Below are positions 22,939 to 34,786 of a stretch of 64,000 nucleotides of DNA, one piece after another. Position numbers and translations under genes: made by a program. The stretch spans positions 186,001 through 250,000 of the forward strand of contig FWCC01000060.1 of the NCBI GenBank assembly GCA_900169235.1. The letters are read 5' to 3'. The DNA is from Zarea fungicola (lineage: Eukaryota; Ascomycota; Sordariomycetes; Hypocreales; Cordycipitaceae). A model generated the notes under the pieces. It searched no databases, was not told the DNA's origin, and saw only the letters and a list, made by a program, of their open reading frames with translations. The first letter of the stretch is position 1. Every line of letters begins with the position of its first letter.

Positions 22939-25395
22939 GGCTGTTGAACGTAACTTGGTGGGTTGGACAAGATAATGCGGCGTCTAATGTGGAAGTACGT
23001 TTGTACGAATCGGGATGTATCAATTAATGCCAGAAGTAAGTCTTATTGGCGGCATGCACTCAACCCGAAGTTCTGGGAGCAAGTGCAATATCGATGAGCA
23101 AAGACAATGCGGGTCAATCTAGGATCAGTCGTGGAGTCGGCAGCGGCAGGAGGCAACCCGGTGAGAGGAAGTAGTGGACCCGGTGAGCAAAGGAATACGT
23201 TGTGTCTAGTCCTTTACCAGGATAACGGAGACACAATGGTATCGATGATGCCGCTGTGCAAGATGAACCCTGGTCGCGATGGTACGACGCTCAGTCCTGG
23301 CCACAGATTCTGCCAATAGGGAGTCCGTGGTGCAGATACTGGGACCGAATGTTTTGTACGCAACAAGTACTATTGTGGACTTAATTTGTGATATTAGAGA
23401 TCAGTCGAGGCAGATGGAGTCGCCTTTTAGTGCCTGCATCACGTCACGGGAGGAGGATCAGGTATCCGACCAGCATACAATAACGCTTGGAGGCTGCAGC
23501 GCCAGTATCCTAGCTGCAGGTTGGACGAGGCTTGACTTTGCATGCAATTCGCTGGGCGGCGCTGCGGAGGTCGTTATCCCTAATTCAGAATGCTTTTGGC
23601 TCCGTGCATATGGGCGGACGTGTGTGGGTTGTGTAGGAGGACAAAATGCCGTACTCGGTGAAAGACGCCCAGTGAGGTAGGTCAAAAGACATGGATGGGT
23701 CGATATCATGCTGGGCAGAGGGGTGGGCTATCATTTTAGAGCCGCTGAGCACAGATGAATGTCAGCTGGTTTGGGGTGATTGCGGCGTCGAATCAAACTC
23801 AACGAAAATGCAAAGACTGCAGCCCTTCCTAGTCCTGCGTTGTACAGAGAACCGTGCCACGGCGGACTTGGAATGCTGCTGGCTGTTCTGCCAAAGCCAC
23901 GGCCGGGGAAGAAGCGAGAACTACAAATCTCTGTTTTTTTAAGCTTGAAAAATCAGCTAGTTCGGATGGTAACTTCTTTGGTAATTCAGCGTATTGTGGG
24001 AGAGATACAAACGAGCATTGGTGAACTGTTTGCTTTGAGACACCAGGTGTTTTGTTCATGGCAGCATTTGCATCACTAGCTGGTTCTCCGGCCCACGAAG
24101 ACTCTTCTCATCCCCGATCTCATCGACATCAGAAACACGCGTATTATTTCTGGTGACTTTTGCTTAACCACCGAGTCGCGGCGCTGTGATTAAGTTGGTC
24201 GTTCAGACTGCCACCTCCTATTTCTTGGACCAACCGCTCAAGTCGCACAGCGTCAAGTGGCGGAGACCGGTGAGGGCCTGCAGTAGCTTCCAACTAATAA
24301 TCTAATAGCCTCAGGGCCAGATGACTGCTAGGTTCGATTCAGATTGAAAAGGGCATGGCTGCTGACCACTTTCGCCTTCTCGCGACATGGGGATGATTGA
24401 GCGGAGTTGCCACTACACGCCCACTCTCCCAAGCCTGGTCGTGCAGCAAGGCTACCATTGCCAGTGACGCTTGCTGGGCCAGTCTTTTGAGGATTAAAAC
24501 TCAGAATGTCTCTTCTAATTCTTCATTCAGGGCATGCAAACTTTATTGTCCACGGATTTATTACAATGCCGTCGCATTGTTACCATCGACCGTAGTATTG
24601 CCCCGAACTACGACGACTATTGTTCTAGCAACACAATGAGGGCTTTCTTAAGGGAAAATAATGCTTCAAATCCAATTAAGGTACTCCAAGGAAGTCATTT
24701 TTTTTTGGAATTTATTTCCCAGCTGAATTATATGTAATTGCCCTTACTCTCCTCCCACAGTTCTTTCCCCTGGACCAGTCTTGAACCGTTGCTCGAAATC
24801 AAGCTATTGTATTACCTATACAGCTCAAAAGCTCCATTCATAGTCTATGGTTCCTTACATTCAAGAAACTATAATATTAAAAATGGATTTGGCAGTATTT
24901 TCGTAAAGAAAGTACTGTTTTAAGCTGCGTTGTACTCTTCAAGGAAACTTTTCAACCACCCAGTCACTTTTTCAACAGTTTCAAGCAGAACTTCTTGCAG
25001 CGCCATTCAATTTTACCATCTTCTCGGCCAGTTTTCTTTGATTAATTGCAATGAACCCGGTTTAGTGTTATGTATGCATCTAATACGGCAGAGCGTTTAC
25101 ACCTCGGGATTGTGCAGTAGCCAATTTCCGTCCCACCACAAAATACGAGCCTGAAAACGGATATTAGCAGGCGCGATCTCTTGCTTGTTAATGTTAATAT
25201 ATCATCATTTGATTAAAGTTTGTTTGAAGAAGTCACTGTCTACTTAGTTTGATATGTTCATCTGTTTGCTAGTGGACACTTTAACATGTTATAAATGCAA
25301 CGGGTTAGTACTACCAAGAAGCTGTACGCCCTCAATGCCACATCTTCAGATCAGCATCTCCCTTACCATACTATACATCATTTATTCCGTCCCCT
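22939..25395. other. Divergent intergenic region, 2.5 kb
   Basis: It separates the Zn2Cys6 gene (minus) from the kinase-like gene (plus) and so carries both promoters. No supportable gene is seen; the right part (24.5-25.3 kb) is AT-richer. The longest open frames are unrelated to any family I recognise. Confidence 0.5.
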
Positions 25396-27213
25396 ATGGA
25401 GTTAAGCCCTGAGGTCGTACGACAAGTTGTCCTCCCGACGGCTGCATTTCACGCGCCATCGGTGCCCAACTTCCTTCGACAGCAGCCAAAACCTGCCGAT
25501 CCTGGCTGGGCAACGTCGTCCTTGAATCCGAAAAACAGAATCGACAGTCTTGACTTTCCCATCAATCCTGCCTGGCGCATAGATGGCTGCATTGCCTATG
25601 GTACACAGTTCTATGCCGTGCCTCTCTTCCTCGCGCCGGCGCAGCCGCGCCGAGTGGACGTCTTCATAACCAGCGACCTAACGGTTGTCTCGCCTGAGCT
25701 TCGCCGAGTTTTGGATCTGGGAACTGCATTTCACACTCGAGACACCAAGGAAACACAGCATCTGGGAATAACTCGGCATATTATCCGCTGTCTGCAGCAT
25801 TGGACGACAACATCTGGAGAGGTACACATGTACACTCACTTTCCCTTTGGTTCACGTATTGTCCTCAGCAACATACCTACCAATGTCAAAGATGCCTGCA
25901 TCAGAATTGCTCCGTCACAACATCTTGAGCGCCAGATGCTCTCAGTCGCACAATTACAGACCATCTGGGAATGCGAAGGTTTCGAGCTTCCGCCGACGAT
26001 TGATATTAGTGAGTTGGAATACAAGAAACAGCCTCATGATAGCATCTCCGTTGTCACACATGGCGGGAAGATGTTGGTCTTCAAGGCTCTTATGAGCCAT
26101 ACCAAATTCCTATATCACGAGCTTCGACAACTGCTCCTTCTCCCTCCGCACCCCAACATCATTCAGCGGCCCCTTCACCTCGTCACTAAGAAATGCAGCT
26201 TTGGTACCAAGATTGCCGTCGTGGGATTTACACTCAGATACCACCCGCTTGGTACCGTCCGAGACCATCTCCCATTTATGGCGCTGCACAGTAGAGTCAC
26301 GCATAAAACCGAAGTCAGGTGGGCGCTCCAGCTCGTCGACGCGTTACAACATTTACACAACAGTTGTGGCACTTTCTACTCGGACCTACGCTTGGACAAC
26401 ATCCTGCTCTCTAACAGCCACGACCTTGTCCTGGTCGACTTTGAGCAGCGCGGCGTCTGGTGCGAGTTTGCCTCTCCCGAGATCAACGCCATCGAATGTC
26501 TTCGCGTGCTCGCCATGGATGATGAGATTCCCGAGATTCATAGAGACAAATACTCCCGTCTTCTGACTCAATTATTCCCAAATTGGGAATCCGCCGTCCA
26601 CGGCGAGGAGTACGAGTGGCCGGCAGCCAAGCAGGGGTACAACATGGCCTGGCAGTGTCTCAATCGGCAGGAGCAAGAATCATGTGAAGTCTACATGCTT
26701 GGTCGTGTGCTTTGGTGTATTTTTGAAGCACAGAGTGCGCCACAACGCGCAGCCATCTGGACTTCCTACAAATCGGAGCCGGCAGTCGAGTTCCCTAGCT
26801 ACGCGCGAACGCCGCCGGAGTTGCAGAAACTCATCAACTGGTGCACCGCTGGCCATGAACCCACATTGAGCAGTCTCCTCGTGCGGTCTGGCGATAAGCT
26901 GGTGCTGCGGGAGCTCGAGGCCACAGGACGATCAACACAACGAGCGGTCCTTGCCACGGCTAGGTCGTTTTGGACAACTCGTGTCGCCGAGTCGGAACGC
27001 TGGGTTCGCAAACGCATCACTCTTGCAAAGATTGCACGGGACATACAGAGATCGCGGCAAGAGAATCTAGAATCCAGGAAAAGCGAAACAGCCACAGGCA
27101 GCAGCCAGGGATGTATCGAGGCTGGACGGCGGCAGCAGCGACACGCATTTCACAACAGACCTAGCCTTTCTATGGTTCAGAATTTGTTGCAGCGCTATCA
27201 AAGCAGCCTATAA
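25396..27213 (+). CDS. Divergent protein-kinase-like protein
   Basis: An intronless gene of 605 residues. The N-terminal ~200 residues are unrelated to a kinase and unfamiliar to me. Residues ~215-370 form a kinase N- and C-lobe: a beta-3 lysine candidate (MLVFKAL, ~K230), an HPNI motif, a catalytic loop reading FYSDLRLDNILL in place of HRDxKxxN, and a DFE in place of DFG (LVDFEQRG). The Asp of the loop, the Asn and the metal-binding Asp are all kept, so weak activity is possible; the changed HRD His and DFG Gly argue for an atypical or regulatory kinase. A weak C-terminal helical region rich in Arg/Gln follows. Similar single-copy fungal kinase-like proteins are often found beside incompatibility or sensing genes, but nothing here shows that. 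The start ATG at 25396 follows a C/T-rich leader. Confidence 0.7.
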   Translation: MELSPEVVRQVVLPTAAFHAPSVPNFLRQQPKPADPGWATSSLNPKNRIDSLDFPINPAWRIDGCIAYGTQFYAVPLFLAPAQPRRVDVFITSDLTVVSPELRRVLDLGTAFHTRDTKETQHLGITRHIIRCLQHWTTTSGEVHMYTHFPFGSRIVLSNIPTNVKDACIRIAPSQHLERQMLSVAQLQTIWECEGFELPPTIDISELEYKKQPHDSISVVTHGGKMLVFKALMSHTKFLYHELRQLLLLPPHPNIIQRPLHLVTKKCSFGTKIAVVGFTLRYHPLGTVRDHLPFMALHSRVTHKTEVRWALQLVDALQHLHNSCGTFYSDLRLDNILLSNSHDLVLVDFEQRGVWCEFASPEINAIECLRVLAMDDEIPEIHRDKYSRLLTQLFPNWESAVHGEEYEWPAAKQGYNMAWQCLNRQEQESCEVYMLGRVLWCIFEAQSAPQRAAIWTSYKSEPAVEFPSYARTPPELQKLINWCTAGHEPTLSSLLVRSGDKLVLRELEATGRSTQRAVLATARSFWTTRVAESERWVRKRITLAKIARDIQRSRQENLESRKSETATGSSQGCIEAGRRQQRHAFHNRPSLSMVQNLLQRYQSSL

Positions 27214-27531
27214 GTACACGTATGAAATTTTGCTTTCTAAAGGGGTCAATACAGAATGCACAAAGTTGGGGCATATAGTTAATTTGCAGAACAATTTTCA
27301 GAGTCAGTAGATGCTAGCGCAGAGATCTATCTTTCATCGCCCAGATGGGAAAGAAACCAGCTTTCCGGATCTGTTTGGCAATCGTATTAATTTACCTCCT
27401 CTTTTTCTGTACTTTTCTTAGTTTTCTTTGGGGGGGGGGGGGGGGGGCTCTCTTCAATTTCCCCGTCCTTATTCTTCCTCTTCCGTAGAAAGCATATTGT
27501 TCATGATACAAGACCATCCTGCGGCAGCTGT
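27214..27531. other. Convergent 3' spacer with poly-G run
   Basis: This 318-nt spacer separates the kinase-like gene from the SWIM gene and contains an uninterrupted run of 18 G (27430-27447). Otherwise only 3' flanking sequence of both genes is seen. Confidence 0.6.
27430..27447 (+). repeat. Poly-G tract (18 G)
   Basis: A run of 18 consecutive G bases in a convergent 3' spacer. Such runs are rare and can form quadruplexes or reflect sequencing or assembly uncertainty in homopolymer length. Confidence 0.9.
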
Positions 27532-28956
27532 TCATTTCATTCTCTTCGCGGCGTTTCCGCTATCCTCTTGTCCCTGCTGTGACTGACGCTTCAGGTTGGC
27601 GGACACACCGCGGGCACGAACATGGGCGACTAGCTTTCTCAGCCTTGTCACGTACACCACTGGGGCGCCCTGGACCGTGATTTCTTCAATAAGGCCCTCA
27701 ATTGCATCGACATATGGAAGCACGCCTTCAGGTATTATCCACAACTCCTCCACAACAAACCCATTGTCCGTATCTCCAATCAGACGAAGATAAAGATTCC
27801 TCTCCCCGCGACGTCCCCGGGTGTGGTAGTCTCGATTACGTCGTACGACAGCTTCGAGGACATGGACAAGTATTTTGGCCGCAGCGTCCTTTTCCGCGGC
27901 TCGGAGCGGTCGCTTGTGACTCCATATTCTATACCGAACGAGATCGACAACACCTACGACATGCCGGGCCGCCCACGCCACTGTACAGAATTCTTGTTCC
28001 GGATCTAATTCTCCCGCAGGCAAGGGTGATGTGCGCTTGTCTAGACCATGGAGAACGGCATCTATTCGATGAGTGAGTTGCCGGAAGAAGTCAATCGTGG
28101 TACCGCCGCCGCCGCCGCGTGCCATGTGTGAAAGAAAATAATGAAAGAAATGGTCGTCATCCACTAGCATGCGAAAAACAGTATATTCAAGGTCCTTGGG
28201 CTTGATCATGGATGGACCCAGAACTGGGTGTTGGAAAATGTCCGGCCGAAATGTGTCTGGTGGCGTTTGGTAGAGATTTGACAAAAGCTCTCGTGACTCT
28301 TTGACTCGGTGTTCATCGGTGTTATTGTAGTTGTATCTCTCTGGGTCTACCAGACGGCAATGGAGTCCATCTGCAAGGATATTTAGGTGGTGTTCAGTGA
28401 TTTTCTGAAAGGGGTCGCCCATTTCCAATGGGTAGCCCGCAGCTGTCATGGTAAGAGCCACATCGTGACTGTTGTCGTAGAGTGTCTGCTTGGCCACCTG
28501 GTCCAAGAGCCACAAAACATGACGGCAAGCTTCTCCGTCACCTTCCTGTCCACTATGATCGCATGAACAGCTTAGGCGTCTTTTCCCCGAAGAGGGCGCA
28601 CAGATGCGAACGGAGCGTGTGACAACCTCTGTCATCTGGAAGGCATATGTGTCTTCCATCTCACGGCAATGCTGGAAATTCATGGCTGGCGGTTCGTTAA
28701 AGGCATCACGGACAGCGGACTTTGTCGTCTCCGGCAGTGCCTCGAGGTTATAAATGAGGCGTGTAGGAGACCGAACGTGGGCTTGACCCTCTCCATCTGC
28801 TGACGTGTCGTTAGAGTCTAGGTCGCTATCTTCAGAGTCGTAATCCTGATCTCTGCATTTGCTGTCATCTCCATCTCCAGGAGGCAGCGATTGAGCAGCA
28901 GTCGACAGCATGTCCTCCAGTGTAAGTCGTTGGAGAGACGCAACTGGAGGATTCAT
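27532..28956 (-). CDS. SWIM-type zinc-finger protein, function unknown
   Basis: A single-exon 474-residue protein. After an acidic, disordered N-terminus (~residues 25-60, Asp/Ser/Glu-rich) it has LEALPETTKSAVRDAF and a FQHCREMEDTYAFQM segment. A CxC...CxH motif follows (C130, C132, C144, H146), the layout of a SWIM zinc finger. Residues ~160-400 are a conserved-looking helical domain. SWIM fingers bind DNA or protein, and one SWIM family (Shu2/SWS1) acts in recombination, but the rest of this protein does not look like Shu2. It ends in a Lys/Arg-rich tail (AAKRMK) that may be a nuclear signal. It converges on the kinase-like gene. The ATG at 28956 is chosen because it opens the full frame; residue 16 is another in-frame Met. 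Confidence 0.65.
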   Translation of the reverse strand: MNPPVASLQRLTLEDMLSTAAQSLPPGDGDDSKCRDQDYDSEDSDLDSNDTSADGEGQAHVRSPTRLIYNLEALPETTKSAVRDAFNEPPAMNFQHCREMEDTYAFQMTEVVTRSVRICAPSSGKRRLSCSCDHSGQEGDGEACRHVLWLLDQVAKQTLYDNSHDVALTMTAAGYPLEMGDPFQKITEHHLNILADGLHCRLVDPERYNYNNTDEHRVKESRELLSNLYQTPPDTFRPDIFQHPVLGPSMIKPKDLEYTVFRMLVDDDHFFHYFLSHMARGGGGGTTIDFFRQLTHRIDAVLHGLDKRTSPLPAGELDPEQEFCTVAWAARHVVGVVDLVRYRIWSHKRPLRAAEKDAAAKILVHVLEAVVRRNRDYHTRGRRGERNLYLRLIGDTDNGFVVEELWIIPEGVLPYVDAIEGLIEEITVQGAPVVYVTRLRKLVAHVRARGVSANLKRQSQQGQEDSGNAAKRMK

Positions 28957-31900
28957 ATGGATTGATAGAAGGTTTATAATTTGACTCCCCTTTGCCTTTC
29001 CGAACGTGGAAGGCAGCAGAAGCTGTGAAGCAACTCAAACAACTGACGTGGTATATATGGCAGCCGATGCAGTAACACTTCAAGTCAAAGCCGAGATTCG
29101 GGGGTTTTATAACTCTCTCGTGTTAGTTGGGAAAGTCAAAACCAGTCACAAGCGCAGACAAGGCTGAGAAACGACGCCGCAGAAAGTCAAGTAGATGAAA
29201 TCGTAAGTGGAGAGCAAGGCAGATGAAGAAGGTATACGGGTGTCATGGTCCTCAACAGGTGGCCGGTGTCAACCACTTTAATAACCCGTCAGCTTCTTTG
29301 TTATGTTGGTTCATCTTCCTGGTATGGACGGTGACAACTGTGGCTCCCAGCGCCATCCCCAGATGTGAGCGTCCGGCTAACCACAGTTGGGCAAACAGGC
29401 AAATGGAGCTGCGCCCATTTTCATCCCAGGATTGATCCCTTTCGAGCAGAAGAATGGATCGAAACTGGCCCAACAAGCGGATACAGTCATGTACACCTTC
29501 GAACAGGGACTGGAGGCACCGGTGTGGCGCTGCAGGGGTGGAGGGATGTCAACGATGGCGTTCCTTGTGAGCTCCATATTGCAAAGCACAGGCAATACGG
29601 AATACAAGCTCTCTCTAGAGTACAATTCATATACACCACTCATATAAGGAATACCTCCAAAGGGAAAAAGAGTACCTCCCGTTAGCTCTCCTGTGGGTGC
29701 CACGACGGCCTTGCGCCAAGTGGATGCTAGGCTGTCATTTTAGGTCGAGCGTTGGCAACAATGCAATCCTCACACCTTCCTCTGTCAAGGAATGAAGGTC
29801 TGTAGCAGTACATAGAGTAATGTCGGGATATATTGCCGGGCCTGCCGAAGAGAGTCGGCTAAGGCAGAGGCATTGCTTGACTGGACTTTAAAGTGGTTTT
29901 TGGCTTGCCTGCCTTTTTGGCCGCCAAAGATGGCCGCCAGCTCAAGGCGAAGCCAGAACGGCAAACCATTAATTTTACCAAACGCCCGAAACAAAAGCTG
30001 TAAAAGGCGTAGCCCTCTGTTCTTTGCAGTAGGCTGTGCAAAAGCAAATAAAAAATTAGAAGCAATTTCATCTCAGTCTAAGTTCACCGAGAATCCAGCC
30101 TCGGAAAGCTACTAACCTGCCAAGCTGCTGATCAGCAAGCGGGCGGCTTTCCCGTAAAATAGGAAGCTTGCAGGCAAAGCGCCCGTGAATGGAGTCGTTG
30201 CGCAAACCAGCTGTAGTGCGGGTACACAAACTTCGACTAGAGAGGTTTTAGCCAGTTAGCAGTCGGAGCGCAGAGTATGCAGAGAAGCCTTGCCACATAT
30301 TGAACCGCTAGGGCGCTAAATGAAATAGCAGGCCTTCATTGTCGTCAAGTCCCTAGGTAGGTAGGTAGTATACTGTTTGTACCCGGAGTTAAGTTGGGCC
30401 AACTGCGATTACTTCAACGCTGCTCGTGAACGATGATACGTTGGAGGCTGTCATGGGACTCAATCCATCCGCCGGCTCTCCACAGTCTACCGTTTTGGCT
30501 TTAGATGTTCTACTTACTATTTGTAGAGACGTTATGTGTCCTGCACGTCTTCTCGCCGGTCTGCTTCCCACTCAGTCTCTGAGGACCCCTGCTCTTGGCC
30601 CTGCTTCGAAGCCACCCCCGATGTGGCCTTCCCTTTCCCTTTGGCAAGGCGTTTGTGTCCTGGATTGTTCACTCCCACATTTTCACAAAAGTAATGCATG
30701 ACGAATAGCGTACGCGGGTTGGGCAGTGTTAAGGTTACCCTAACTTTGAGCAACTTCCAAGTCTCCTTACTGATGAGCTACTCAGCCACAAACTAATAAA
30801 GTACACGCTCGTACACGCCGCGAGTAAAGCAAAAGCAGGAGTAGCCATATACATCTTTCTGAGCAAAATGGTATCTTCTATACGTGTTGGCTGTGCCTCG
30901 CCCTCTTCGTGTGTTGCGTTTCTCTTTTGTATCTGTCTCTCTCAATTTCAAGGTAATTCCAACACGTGAGATGTATATTTCATCGCGTGCATATTCTTGT
31001 AAGCGCCGAAGCGGCTGTATCACATCAAACACTGTAGAGGAAGCAATCAGCTACCAGAACGATATCTGCGGTTGTAACGTAAAAGCCTCTCTTCTTTGGC
31101 GTTGCTCACATTAGAAATCAACCTTTTCCTTTTTTTGCCCCGACTAACACAATATTTTTCAATGTTGGCTCGTCATCTTACCACTTGATTTCTCTCAGCC
31201 CGGCCCATTATGCAACCAGGTGGACCTCTTGATCATCACGACTCTGCTAGGGCGGCCGCGATAATGGGCCGCCGGCCGCTGGCGCAACAGGCCGCCTTTT
31301 TTGAGACCAGTCTGATCGGTAGGCAGTTTTCTTCCTTCTCCTCCTTTTTCTTCGTTCAAGGTTCGTTGCGTCCCAATCGTCCGGGTCGTCCGTTTCCACA
31401 AGCCGTGTTGAGGCTGGGTAAGCCCATGGCTGCTCTGCATGGCAGCGGTCTTCAGTGATAATCTTTCCTACATCACCGCAAGGCATTCTTGGGGTGTCTA
31501 AAAAAGGCACACTGGCCATCCGTTACTCGTAGAATCTACGATTTGACGTTATCGGACATTCTGTTACGTCAATTTGCATTAAACCTATTTTAAGAAACGG
31601 TAAAAATGGGCAAAGTTGTTGCAGTCGTCGTTACGCCGAGTCGGATTGACGACCGGGGAGGCGAGGCAGATTGCAGAACAGGCTACAGTGTAAGAACTTG
31701 TTATAATTAGCTCGCGATCAAAGCGGTCATGTTCATTAGACTTGTCCATAACTGTTGTCGCTGTTGTTTGAGGAAGTTTAGCGTTGTGGCTGTGCTGCGA
31801 GAACCGCAACCTGGCCAAACCTTATCTCTGCGAACAAACGCGAATAGCTAGTGCGAATCTGTGATTGCAGCTTTCTTCACGGGTTTGAAACCTGATATTA

Positions 31901-32829
31901 GAGTTTTCCTAGTCGGCCTAGCGATTGGTTCCCCTTGCTTCTTACTTTTGTGCAAATTGATATTGAATCACTACGGGCTTATTTCTCCTCACTGATCAGT
32001 CTTCATTGCGTTAGCAAAGACGAGTGCTGATGTACGGCCGAAAACTAAATATATTTCTCCTTCGCACGATCTAGGTAGTAAATTTTTCCGTTACTCTACC
32101 AGATAGGTGAGCGGCTCAATACAGTCCTCAGAGCAAAAAGCATCAAAAGCACATCGAACGAAGGTTAGAAAGGCAGCGAACAAAAGAAAGAAAGAGTGGG
32201 AGCACACCAAATGATTGTCAAAAGAAAGTGTAGGTCAAAAAGGTTCCGAAGGAAAGAAATAAGGAGAGCAGAAGAAGTTGAGTTGCTTGATAATGAACAA
32301 TAATATAATAAACAGCAACAGTGCCCCAAATCATTCGTGACTAGATCGTTTCGTCACAATAAAAGCACAAGCGGCCTGATTTCCCCAAAATTCCATATTG
32401 TAGCAAGGTCTCATTCCGGCATCCACTACAGGATTATAACATGTTGATTTGTTGGTGTATCGCCGTTGAAAAAAAAAATGTGTTGATTGGGCATGGCTAT
32501 ACAGACAATCTCGGCTCTGGCATGCCTCGGGGCACATGTCGAAAGGTTACCAGTAATTGGAAACGAAAGAGGCGGCCCATCAGTTTCTGAGGCCGATGAT
32601 ACATTCACACGCGGACCGCTACTGGGCGGCGCATGTTCTCAACGAAGCGAACAGCACGTGGGCTGATTGACTCGGGCTCGGTTGGCTTCGTCGCATTCGA
32701 TCCACGCCTCAGGATCGGTTTGGGATCCGACGACGTTGGTCGGGTAGCTGTCTTGGGAGACGTAGAAGACCGGCCTGCTGATGAGGAAGATTCCTTCTCT
32801 CGCAGACCATCAGCGGACCGGTCAAATTG
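28957..32829. other. Gene-free region, 3.9 kb
   Basis: No supportable gene. The open frames found are short, lack ATG starts or lack any family motif. Small direct repeats of GTAGGTAG lie near 30356-30369. A minus-strand frame at 30532-30753 has a low-complexity Lys/Gly/Glu-rich stretch, perhaps a decayed exon, but cannot be extended. Confidence 0.5.
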
Positions 32830-33512
32830 TCAATCGATACCGTGCTGCTGCTTGAGCCTCGCTAACGATTCACGGCGTGCCTCGAGGTCTTCTTTTGATT
32901 TGGCCATCTTATCTGGCTGGTGATATAATACTGCATGAAATTCGTTAGTTGGAAGCAGGGGGGGCAATATGGATAATGACCTACCAACTAGATATCGGTT
33001 CTGAAAGTTGAACCCGTTGAGCTTGTCGCAGGCCTGCTTGGCGTCAATGACATCCTCGTAGACCACAAAGGCCGTTCCTTTGGTCGCGTTGGCGATGCCC
33101 TGTCGGACCTGTCGGATTGGGCCGAATTTTCCAAAGAGGTCGAAGAGCTCTTCTGGTGTTACGGTGTAGCTGTAGAATTCTCCCGTTAGTGCGGCTGAAT
33201 CTTGACAATACGTTTTTTTCATCCTTTCCAACGTCATCCAAAGGCGCAAAAATTAAGTATCGAAACGGGTGAAATGGTGGGCGGGAAATATATGTACCTC
33301 AGGTTCTTGACGAACAGAGCTCTAAAATATGAGTTAGCAAATCTGCCATTGGGCTAGCGCGGCGAAGTCGCCGTGTCGCCTGTCAAAGATGCGTTCATGC
33401 AGGCAGACACACTGTCTTTCGGCGCAGGGGCAACGGGGCGACAGTTGACAGAGAGGCTCAACGCAACTCACCGGTTGACTTCAGGGGCAAGTTTCCCACC
33501 GCGACTACTCAT
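32830..33512 (-). CDS. SF3B6: Splicing factor SF3B6 (p14), U2 snRNP branch-site protein
   Basis: Four exons in coding order (33512-33472, 33321-33298, 33169-32985, 32930-32830) join in frame to 116 residues, the usual size of p14. It is one RNA-recognition motif: RNP2 is ALFVKNL (built across exons 1-2) and RNP1 is GTAFVVYED. The C-terminus (LYHQPDKM...RLKQQHGID) is that of SF3B14/p14. In the U2 snRNP the protein contacts the branch-point adenosine within the SF3b complex. The second exon is only 24 nt, a microexon encoding part of RNP2. Neighbour: an MBD4-like gene divergent across 1.3 kb. Confidence 0.93.
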
Positions 33513-34786
33513 CTCTTGGATGATTTCGGAGGGCGATGACGGAGGATCGTTGAATCGAGACTGGCTCCGATGGAGATATGCGCAATGGCTGGGTGATGAT
33601 GAGAGGCGCAGAGGCCGAAACGCTGGGCGAGCAAAGCCTGTGAGGGATCGATGGGAGTCACGTGACGCGCTTGGGGGAGCACGTTTTGACTGCGATTTTT
33701 GGTCGGGGGAGTCTCCGGGGGCGACTTGGCGGGCATGCCACTCCAAAATCGGCGGCGGTGCACTGGTGCGGGCGGTACGTCAGGCAACAGGAGAAGCTTC
33801 CAAGCCTGTTTTATTAGCGGGTTAGGTTCCAGAACCTGCAGTGGTTCCAGTGGTTCCGGTGGCTTCAGTGGCCTTCGTCTCACTGAACTCTGGGGCGGAT
33901 CCAGTCTTTTTCCACAAGCACCACAGCACCAGGACAGGTTTGCTCCAGGCGTGGCGTGACGTTGCTAGCTCGGGACTGCCTATCTCTGTTGTTAGGTTGC
34001 TGGTCGTGTGGCCTTGTTTAACTGGGGCTTGGCGTAGAAGTCAGTGTCAAAGGTAAGAAGCAGAGTAATAAAAAAATAAGATTGGGGGTAGGACTGAGAA
34101 TGTAGGGAAGAGGTTGCAGGAACAACAAGTTCGCGGGAGCTGCTGCAGCCTGGGTGTCGCGACCTTATACAAAACACAACACCTGCATACCATCCTATGA
34201 ATCAATTGGCTGGTGAATTCTGTGTATGACTGTTGTGCCACCCTCACGCAATCAAGAATTTTAGTTAGATGTGCTGCGGCAGTGCTGGACCTCTGTACAT
34301 AGTCTGGCGCAAGCGTGTCTAACAGCTAGCCATATAAGGTTTGCGCTGCCACCGTTAGCTTAATGGTCGATGATGCATTGTACTGCAATGCCGAGCTTCC
34401 CAACAAGCCGGCACTCGGAGACGCGAAACTCTTGCCGGAGATAACGGCACCACTAGGCTACTCCGTTCTTCACTGGCCCGCCTGTACCAGTAGCTCTCTT
34501 CTAGGCGTAGATCCCCTTCGGTGTTGCTATCAATATTATCATTGCATTCACAGATCAATCGGCATTCCCTTGTCATTCATCTTCCACCTCCACGATGCAA
34601 CCCCCACCGTGAACAAAAAAGTGAGCTCAAAGTGAGCTTGTCCTGGCTCTCGGCTCGGCCGCCACAAGTCATCCAGCGGCCCTCCATGGCATCAGAATCG
34701 CCAATGAAGTCTCTCGTCCTCCTCTATCTGCCCTTCACTAGTCTTTATCAACGCGTCATTCATTTTGTGTCAGACAAATTACCATT
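33513..34786. other. Divergent intergenic region between SF3B6 and glycosylase
   Basis: This 1.27 kb spacer holds both promoters. A palindromic TCACGTGA lies near 33658, close to SF3B6. The stretch from 33836 to 33874 has GTTCCGGTGG-like imperfect repeats (CAGTGGTTCCAGTGGTTCCG). I see no gene. Confidence 0.55.

Noticed and set aside
24290..24360. Possible tRNA because of a GGTTCGATTC string
   Set aside because: No paired acceptor stem or A-box-like sequence lies at the right distance.
30532..30753. Lys/Gly-rich minus frame resembling a transposase tail
   Set aside because: It is too short and lacks a zinc knuckle or DDE residues. No terminal repeats were found.
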